Positions 5,389 through 7,659 of a stretch of 7,659 nucleotides of DNA are shown piece by piece (position 1 is the first letter of the stretch; each line of letters opens with the position of its first letter). The stretch is from Chlamydiota bacterium (GTDB lineage Bacteria; Chlamydiota; Chlamydiia; Chlamydiales; VGMA01), in assembly GCA_016866575.1 (NCBI GenBank), contig VGMA01000076.1:1-7659 (forward strand), read 5' to 3'. The position numbers and the translations under genes are program-made. Below the pieces are notes generated by a model. That model was not told the origin of the DNA and did no database searches. It worked only from the letters and a program-made list of their open reading frames with translations.

Positions 5389-6522
5389 ATGCCAAGGCCT
5401 CTTATTAATAAAGCGCCTATTATTGTTACCGGCTCAGCTGGACGTATTGGTGCAAGCTTTATCAAGGAATTTTCAAAACGCTACCCAGACATTCCTATTG
5501 TAGGATTTGAACTTTTAAAAGCTTTGTATGCTTCAGCTAATGAAGAATTGATTCCTGTAAACGTTGCTAGTGAAGAAAGTGTAGCTCAGGCATTTATGCA
5601 CATTAAAAACTTCTATGGCACAAAAATTGCAGGCTTTATCCATCTAGCGGCCTACTACAGCTTTAATGATCAGAACTTTGAAAACTATCAAAAGATCACC
5701 ATAGATGGCACTGAGAGAATCTTAAAACATCTTCAAGAGTTTGAAGTTGAACAATTTTTATTCACATCCTCTATGCTCGCTCACGCTCCGTGTAAAGTGG
5801 GTGAAACAATCAATGAAAACTCCCCTCTAGTGGCTAAATGGGCATATCCAAAATCTAAAATTCTAACAGAGAAGTTGATTCACGATAAAAAAGGAAATAT
5901 CCCTACTGTGATAATGCGAGTAGCAGGTGTGTATGATGATCAATGCCACTCAATTCCTATCAGTCAGCAAATCAGCAGAATTTTTGAAAAACAGCTAACT
6001 GCTCAGCTCTACTCTGGCGATATTACGCATGGTTCTTGCTATATGCACATGGAGGACTTAGTAAATGCTATGTGTTTAGCCTTTGAGAAAAGACACTCTT
6101 TGCCAAAAGAGTGTATTATGGAAATTGGTGAAGATAAGACTTTTAGCTACGATTACATGCAAAGAGCAATCAGTAAAAAACTCTTCGGCAAAGAAATGCG
6201 TACATATAGAGTTCCTAAATGGATTGCTAAAATGGGAGCTTGGATGCTCTGTTTGATTGGTAAATCATTCATTAAGCCATGGATGATTGACTTAGCAGAT
6301 GATCATTATGCACTCAATATTTCCAAAGCTGAAAAATTACTTGGCTTTAAGCCTAAGCACAGTGTAGGCAAAGAGATCTCTTTGATGCTCGATAAAATGT
6401 TGGAAAATCCGGAGAAGTGGTACAAAAACAATCAGTTAAGTATACCTAAGCATCTAAAAAGTTTCGTAAATAGGGTCAAAAAAGGCAAAGCAGTTAATGA
6501 AAGAAAAAATCGCGCAGCATGA
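5389..6522 (+). CDS. NAD(P)-dependent epimerase/dehydratase (extended SDR family)
   Basis: A clear Rossmann-fold extended SDR of 377 residues. The nucleotide-binding motif is TGSAGRIG (14-21, GxxGxxG type), followed by HLAA (85-88, contacting the cofactor), FTSSM (125-129, catalytic Ser) and Y153-P-K-S-K157, the YxxxK pair. HMEDLVNAM (220-228) is the usual HVDDVA-type motif of sugar epimerases, and NISKAEKLLGFKPK (310-323) is the typical C-terminal substrate-domain signature. The active site looks intact. The substrate cannot be read from the sequence. An acidic residue after the second strand (E41 in VGFEL) favours NAD over NADP. The tail past about 345 is Lys-rich and longer than usual. A strong AAGGAGA (5377-5383) supports the start. 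Its end overlaps the next gene by 26 bases, implying coupled translation and a shared function with that membrane protein. No signal peptide; cytosolic. Confidence 0.9.
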   Translation: MPRPLINKAPIIVTGSAGRIGASFIKEFSKRYPDIPIVGFELLKALYASANEELIPVNVASEESVAQAFMHIKNFYGTKIAGFIHLAAYYSFNDQNFENYQKITIDGTERILKHLQEFEVEQFLFTSSMLAHAPCKVGETINENSPLVAKWAYPKSKILTEKLIHDKKGNIPTVIMRVAGVYDDQCHSIPISQQISRIFEKQLTAQLYSGDITHGSCYMHMEDLVNAMCLAFEKRHSLPKECIMEIGEDKTFSYDYMQRAISKKLFGKEMRTYRVPKWIAKMGAWMLCLIGKSFIKPWMIDLADDHYALNISKAEKLLGFKPKHSVGKEISLMLDKMLENPEKWYKNNQLSIPKHLKSFVNRVKKGKAVNERKNRAA

Positions 6523-7659
6523 AAGGCACCTTTATTGTTTTTTTGGTGTGATATTCCTAGGTTTTTGGCTTATTTTTAGTCCAAATACTTTTGGTTATCA
6601 AAGTGAAGCTATGAGAATCAATGATCAGATTATTGGTTTGATTTTGATGCTTTTTGGCCTAACTTCCTTATCTAGTCGATGGATTTTTGCCCCTTGGGTT
6701 TTGACAATAGCCGGGCTTTGGCTCGGCTTTGCCCCTTTAGCTTTTTGGGCCCCTGATGCTGTATCGTATCTAAACAACACCCTAGTTAGCATTTTTGTAA
6801 TCTTACTTTCTATTATTATACCCGGCATTCCTGGAGCCGTAGAAGAAAAAGGGAAAAAACTACCACTTGGATGGTCTTATAATCCTTCGTCATGGCAACA
6901 AAGAATACCTGTAATTATTTGCGCTTCTATCGGTTGGTTTATCGCTAGGTATCTAGCTTCATACCAATTAGGATACATTGATGAAGTATGGGACCCTTTC
7001 TTTGGAAACGGAACATATAAGGTACTGACATCTTCTATTGCTAAATTTTTTCCTGTATCCGATGCAGGTCTTGGAGCTTATGCGTACAGTTTGGAATTTT
7101 TAATGGGACTAAAGGGTGGTGAAAATCGGTGGAGAACTATGCCTTGGATGTGCGTATTATTTGCCATACTTGTAGTTCCTTTAGGTGTTGTGAGCATACT
7201 TTTGATTATTTCACAGCCTCTTTTGATCCACACTTGGTGTGGGCTTTGTTTGATCACAGGATTTTGCATGCTCGTCATGATCATTTTTACCATAGATGAG
7301 ATGGTAGCAGTGATCCAGTTTCTTCACATAGCTAGAAAAAGAGGCCTTGGTTTCTGGAAAACATTTTTTTGCGGAGGCTCTTTACCTGATCTACAAGAAG
7401 ATACAAAAACTCCATCGTTTCACGGTCATTTTAAAGCACAATTTCCTGCTATGCTCAAAGGAGCTCATTTAGAGTGGAACCTTGTTTTGTCTATTCTGAT
7501 AGGAATCTATTTAATGTTTACGCCTCATTTCATTATCGGGGCATTAACTATTGTTGTATCGATGATCTCACTAGCAGAAGTTTCTAGAAGTTTACGATTC
7601 ATAAACGTGCTTTTAGGTACTATTTTACTTTTTTTCTTTAAGATGGATCTAGCAGTATT
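6497..7659 (+). CDS. Polytopic membrane protein with SPW repeats flanking a VKOR-like domain (partial, runs off the right edge)
   Basis: At least 387 residues are coded, with no stop before the edge. Residues about 12-100 form an SPW-repeat domain with paired signatures GFWLIFSP (22-29) and GLWLGFAP (73-80) on hydrophobic helices. A second copy begins at GIYLMFTP (336-343). Between them, WDPFFGNG (165-172), KVLTSS (175-180) and PVSDAGLGAYAY (186-197) follow the vitamin K epoxide reductase pattern, and W247-C248-G-L-C251 is the VKOR redox CxxC. The loop cysteine expected just before VLTSS is replaced by Gly/Thr, so the usual shuttle cysteines are missing. VKOR proteins oxidise or relay thiols to quinone; here the electron path may differ. 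The ATG at 6497 is the only start after a frame stop at 6467-6469, and it lies inside the epimerase gene, so translation is probably coupled. My recollection is that such proteins occur beside, or fused to, SDR epimerases in other bacteria. Confidence 0.85.
   Translation, partial: MKEKIAQHERHLYCFFGVIFLGFWLIFSPNTFGYQSEAMRINDQIIGLILMLFGLTSLSSRWIFAPWVLTIAGLWLGFAPLAFWAPDAVSYLNNTLVSIFVILLSIIIPGIPGAVEEKGKKLPLGWSYNPSSWQQRIPVIICASIGWFIARYLASYQLGYIDEVWDPFFGNGTYKVLTSSIAKFFPVSDAGLGAYAYSLEFLMGLKGGENRWRTMPWMCVLFAILVVPLGVVSILLIISQPLLIHTWCGLCLITGFCMLVMIIFTIDEMVAVIQFLHIARKRGLGFWKTFFCGGSLPDLQEDTKTPSFHGHFKAQFPAMLKGAHLEWNLVLSILIGIYLMFTPHFIIGALTIVVSMISLAEVSRSLRFINVLLGTILLFFFKMDLAV

Noticed and set aside
6625..6828. 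67-codon minus-strand frame (and a 71-codon one at 7078-7293)
   Set aside because: Both are antisense to the SPW/VKOR-like gene, whose hydrophobic helices and motifs are clear on the plus strand.

Overview
This window most likely comes from an AT-rich, obligate intracellular bacterium of the Chlamydiae, probably an environmental (amoeba- or arthropod-associated) lineage. I base this on base composition, on several genes that fit no common family, on an 84-residue protein whose style I loosely associate with environmental chlamydiae, and on a degenerate EF-Tu-like segment that reads closest to chlamydial EF-Tu as I remember it. The taxonomic call is inference. No rRNA, tRNA, CRISPR array or insertion sequence was seen.

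Layout. Bases 1-213 (minus strand) hold the N-terminus of a lipoprotein, probably a TolC-type outer-membrane efflux protein, which runs off the left edge. Everything else is on the plus strand. After a 141-base divergent spacer come a small exported-looking protein (355-609), a 146-residue protein (675-1115) and a 442-residue protein (1129-2457), closely spaced and possibly co-transcribed. A hairpin follows. Then come two stand-alone genes of unknown function: a 495-residue protein (2630-4117) and a 282-residue protein (4389-5237). They are separated by a 271-base non-coding stretch with three short hairpins and a pair of near-identical 16-base direct repeats. The right end is a two-gene unit: an NAD(P)-dependent sugar-epimerase-type SDR protein (5389-6522), overlapping by 26 bases a polytopic membrane protein (6497 to the edge) with SPW repeats around a VKOR-like domain.

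The main discovery candidate is the pair at 675-2457. The 442-residue protein looks like a class-3-lipase-type alpha/beta hydrolase domain joined to a shrunken EF-Tu. The lipase half has Gly where the catalytic Ser should be. The EF-Tu half keeps the fold pattern and the C-terminal signature but has lost the P-loop, the DCPGH motif and NKxD, and apparently all of domain 2. The 146-residue protein just upstream follows the same hydrophobic and loop pattern as an EF-Tu G domain, also without nucleotide-binding motifs. A tandem pair of pseudo-GTPases, one fused to a pseudo-lipase, would suggest binding or mimicry rather than catalysis, but that function is inference.

The right-hand pair suggests a membrane-associated redox unit: a soluble Rossmann-fold dehydrogenase translated together with a VKOR-like membrane protein that keeps CxxC but lacks the usual loop cysteines.
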